Program-made: the position numbers and the translations under genes
Part shown: positions 61,880 through 64,000 of the stretch, one piece after another
Numbering within the stretch: the first letter of the stretch is position 1
Layout of the letters: every line of letters starts with the position of its first letter
Notes under the pieces: generated by a model
Seen by the model: only the letters and a program-made list of their open reading frames with translations
Told to the model about the DNA's origin: nothing
Database searches by the model: none
Source of the DNA: Siderastrea siderea
Lineage: Eukaryota; Cnidaria; Anthozoa; Scleractinia; Rhizangiidae
DNA length: 64,000 nt
Direction: 5' to 3'
NCBI GenBank assembly: GCA_964030785.1
Contig: OZ034978.1
Coordinates: 18,664,953 to 18,728,952, forward strand

Positions 61880-61943
61880 GGTCTAGCGGTTAGGATTTCT
61901 GGTTTTCACCCAGGCGGCCCGGGTTCGACTCCCGGTGTGGGAA
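61880..61943 (+). pseudogene. tRNA-Glu(TTC) pseudogene, unit 5
   Basis: D-arm, anticodon and T-arm match the other units, but about 32 bp including the 5' acceptor strand are deleted (TATTGTTTGGTCTAGCGG), so the acceptor stem cannot form. Confidence 0.85.
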
Positions 61944-62321
61944 AACAAATTTCATTTTTTGTTTCTTATTTTTGTAGTTTTTTGTATTTTTAACATTTCT
62001 ATTCTTACCCACGGTAAACATCCTTGAAAAAAATATTTTTTTATTTGCGTAAAACTTGAATGAATCTTTACACAACGATACGCCTCCGGTTCCCCGCCCG
62101 AGGTTATTCACTACACCTGCTGTAACTGCGGATGCAATTGCCGACAGGATACACGGCAAACAAAGTTGTCAATAGGCTCACGGCAGGGAAAACTTGAACA
62201 CTAGTGGTGAGCAACCTCCTTCCCATGGTCTTTCGCAATCCAACAAAGCATAACTCCGTGCGGAAAACAAGCAAGAGCCCCTGTTTTGAACTACTACTAC
62301 TACTAACAATAAAAGTAAAAT

Positions 62322-62392
62322 TCCCATATGGTCTAGCGGCTAGGATTCCTGGTTTTCACCCAGGCGGCCGGGCTCGACTCTCGGTATGGGAA
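62322..62392 (+). tRNA. Second tRNA-Glu(TTC)-like gene, unit 5
   Basis: Here the anticodon stem CCTGG/CCAGG is perfect, unlike the unit 1 counterpart, but the T-stem/variable region is one base short (GGCCGGGCTCG) and the T-loop starts CTCG. Probably non-functional or marginal. Confidence 0.6.
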
Positions 62393-64000
62393 AGTAAACC
62401 TTTTTAGTACTAACCGTTTTTCACATATCTTTGATACTAACACGAAACATTTTTTCCTACATCCTATGTACCTTGTATGCATCATTTTCTTGCACTATCT
62501 TGGTATTTTTGTTTTTTATTTTCTGAGGTAGTCACAGTTACTGTAGCAAGCGTCAAGTCTTATTTGGTAAATAAATATGACAGATATTCCGAACAAAACA
62601 GGACCTTAAAACAATTTTCCAATAAAGAGAATGCAATGGAACTCGAAGCACACAAAAAGAGAATCAAGTCCTCGCAGAGGAATTCCCTTTTTCTCTTCAC
62701 CTGTATGCTTTATATTGAGTAGGCATCGTGGGGAGAAATAAGGTGTTTATGTTCAAGAACGTACCTGAAGTTGTTTTATGGCCTTCAAAGCGTCTGATTT
62801 TTTCTTGTACTCTACAAAGCCGTAACCCATAGACAGCAAATTTCCTGGAAAAAATTTATTAGCAAAACCAAATAAAATAAGCGCGGTCCAACAAAAACAT
62901 GACAACATTTTTACTTTTAGCTATGGCCTCAAAAACCGTATGCTTATTGCTACTGATTACTGGTGTCGTACATACCCGGTTTTTTGGGATCCTTTTTCTT
63001 CGCTATTGTTGCATTAAGAAGAGGACCCATCTTGGAAAACGCCTAGTGCAAAAACATCACAAATGAACGTAAGATTAATTTCATCGCCGGATTAATGCAT
63101 CAGCCCACTTCAGCAGCGCCCACCACCCGTAGGGCGTTAGCAGGGCATTTGTTACCGTTGTTACACCGGGGTGGGTCATTTGCAAATTATCTCGACCCGG
63201 GGGTTGAGCATTCGTCTCCCCAAGGGCAATTGACGGCCCGGTATTTTTGGCGTCGCAGATTAGTGTGGGTTGGAAAGTTTGTTAGTAGTTGTTACGAAAA
63301 GTTTGTGTCAATTCACTTAGGCTGCGCAGCTGGCGGATTGTTCACGCGAAGGCAAAGTTTTAGCCTGTGAAAAAATTCCTTAGTGAGGAATAAGGCAAAT
63401 GGGGCTTTACGTTCAGTTACAGAAAGACGGAAAACCCTCTCACACAAAGCACGCCTTCCCGGCCAAAACAAATCATGGGTCAGTGTTTCACCCTTCCAAC
63501 TGCAATCATTTTCAGAGAAAAGCCGGAGAAACTGGGGCCTAGTTTTCTACCAAACCTGAGTATAACACCCGTTGTGTTAATATATGAGGCGTTTATCATA
63601 CTTACATGTAGAGCGGGGGAGGTACATGTCTATTAGTGCAACAAAGGTAAACAACATACTACTCACCTCGTCTTCTTTAGTGTGTTTATCCGTTTTTGTT
63701 TCTTCAGCGTCTTTCTCTCCAGGCTTACTGGTAAATACTCCAAGAGGGGCCCACTCCAGGTATAGGGGCACGTGTGTGAGGCAAAACAGTAAAAATGCTT
63801 TAAGCTTTACAATGGGCACTCTCTTCTTAAAGTATTTTAAAGCCCTGTCATTCTCCACTTTCAATTTAGCAAAACCATCCTTACAGACCTTTCAGCCCAA
63901 ACATAAACTTAAAAAAATCAGGTTCTGTAATAAAATCAAGTTAAACGTGAAAACAATTAGAGTTGGTTTTTTCTTAGTGCAAAAACAAGTACAAGTTCTT

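Larger units (their letters stand above)
59118..63769 (-). pseudogene. RBM19: RBM19-like gene copy, unit 5, with lost exon and splice sites
   Basis: Exons in transcription order: 63769-63667 (PLYLEWAP exon), 63042-62976, 62844-62765, 61724-61669, 60888-60775 (RRM6), 60043-59938, 59534-59411 and 59185-59118 (stop). Compared with unit 1: the PLYLEWAP exon acceptor is deleted (GTGTGAGG replaces the TTTAAACTGTTAAGG boundary); the RRM5-start exon is missing in a deletion of about 507 bp at about 63260; the last exon has lost five bases including its AG acceptor. A frame MKVENDRALKYFKK lies just upstream at about 63820-63870 in sequence absent from unit 1 and is not recognised. The copy is unlikely to give normal RBM19. 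Confidence 0.75.
32590..64000. repeat. Tandem array unit 5, interrupted by a foldback element and the Polinton
   Basis: Unit sequence runs 32590-34269, 35640-35986 and 57645-64000. The right part (from about 62050) continues into the RBM19 upstream exons that are otherwise found only in unit 1. Shortly after the Polinton the unit lacks about 300 bp present elsewhere (junction near 57725, compare 27470-27770). Around 58260-58330 a T-rich run interrupts the flank and the segment just before it (about 57990-58260) is then partly repeated. No gene is seen in 57651-59110. Confidence 0.75.

Noticed and set aside
61890..62159. 89-codon minus-strand frame and equivalents at 18557, 25268 and 32408
   Set aside because: They read through a tRNA-Glu or tRNA-flank sequence and the repeat junction, not a protein gene.

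Overview
The window looks like nuclear DNA of an invertebrate animal, most likely an anthozoan cnidarian (inferred from the style of the Polinton, the intron-rich RBM19 gene and the nuclear-type tRNAs; no species can be named). It has two components. The first, about 42 kb, is an AT-rich host tandem array. The second is a 21.66 kb Polinton/Maverick (adintovirus-type) provirus inserted cleanly into one unit of that array.

Host array (1-35980 and 57651-64000). The repeated unit carries, on the minus strand, the 3' part of an RBM19-like gene (multi-RRM ribosome-biogenesis protein), nested intronic tRNA-Lys(CTT) and tRNA-Glu(TTC) genes, and a downstream flank rich in a short palindromically reiterated motif. 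Unit 1 (about 1126-12929) is longest and, with the start of unit 2, keeps eleven apparently undamaged RBM19 exons (12903 down to 6254), but it is cut off at its 5' side by the duplication junction. Units 2-4 (about 12930-32589) keep only the last exons, and most are damaged: a MITE inside an exon, a nonsense codon, a lost splice donor, deletions. Unit 5 (32590 onward) received a 1.37 kb foldback element and then the Polinton; its RBM19 copy has lost one exon and two splice acceptors. The tRNA genes are intact in nearly every unit.

Polinton (35987-57644). It is bounded by a 6-bp target duplication CCGGCA and by inverted repeats beginning 5'-AG. The left terminal repeat is 435 bp and the right one 365 bp; they differ by one 70-bp internal unit. 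From left to right: a double-RING protein (minus), a possible histone-fold protein, a SLOG-domain protein (minus) with a small upstream ORF, a GRF zinc-finger protein, a small ORF, a chromodomain integrase, two tandem paralogous jelly-roll/penton-like proteins, a run of tiny arginine-rich pX-like proteins, the major capsid protein, an adenain-type protease, a tRNA-like gene, the packaging ATPase, a Gly/Arg-rich protein, a two-TM protein, more small virion-type proteins, a viral phospholipase A2, a pair of overlapping minus-strand early-type ORFs, and protein-primed DNA polymerase B. No frame is visibly broken, so the copy looks recent and possibly functional.

How it fits together: INT and POLB with the terminal repeats account for integration and protein-primed replication. 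MCP, penton-like proteins, protease, ATPase, PLA2 and the pX-like set make a virion module. The recurring QRGG/MRGG motif in the small basic proteins suggests they are substrates of the element's own protease. Compact TATA boxes, many embedded inside the preceding gene, suggest individually promoted late genes. The SLOG protein and the two-TM protein form a possible nucleotide-signalling/membrane-effector pair that I regard as the most novel possibility here.
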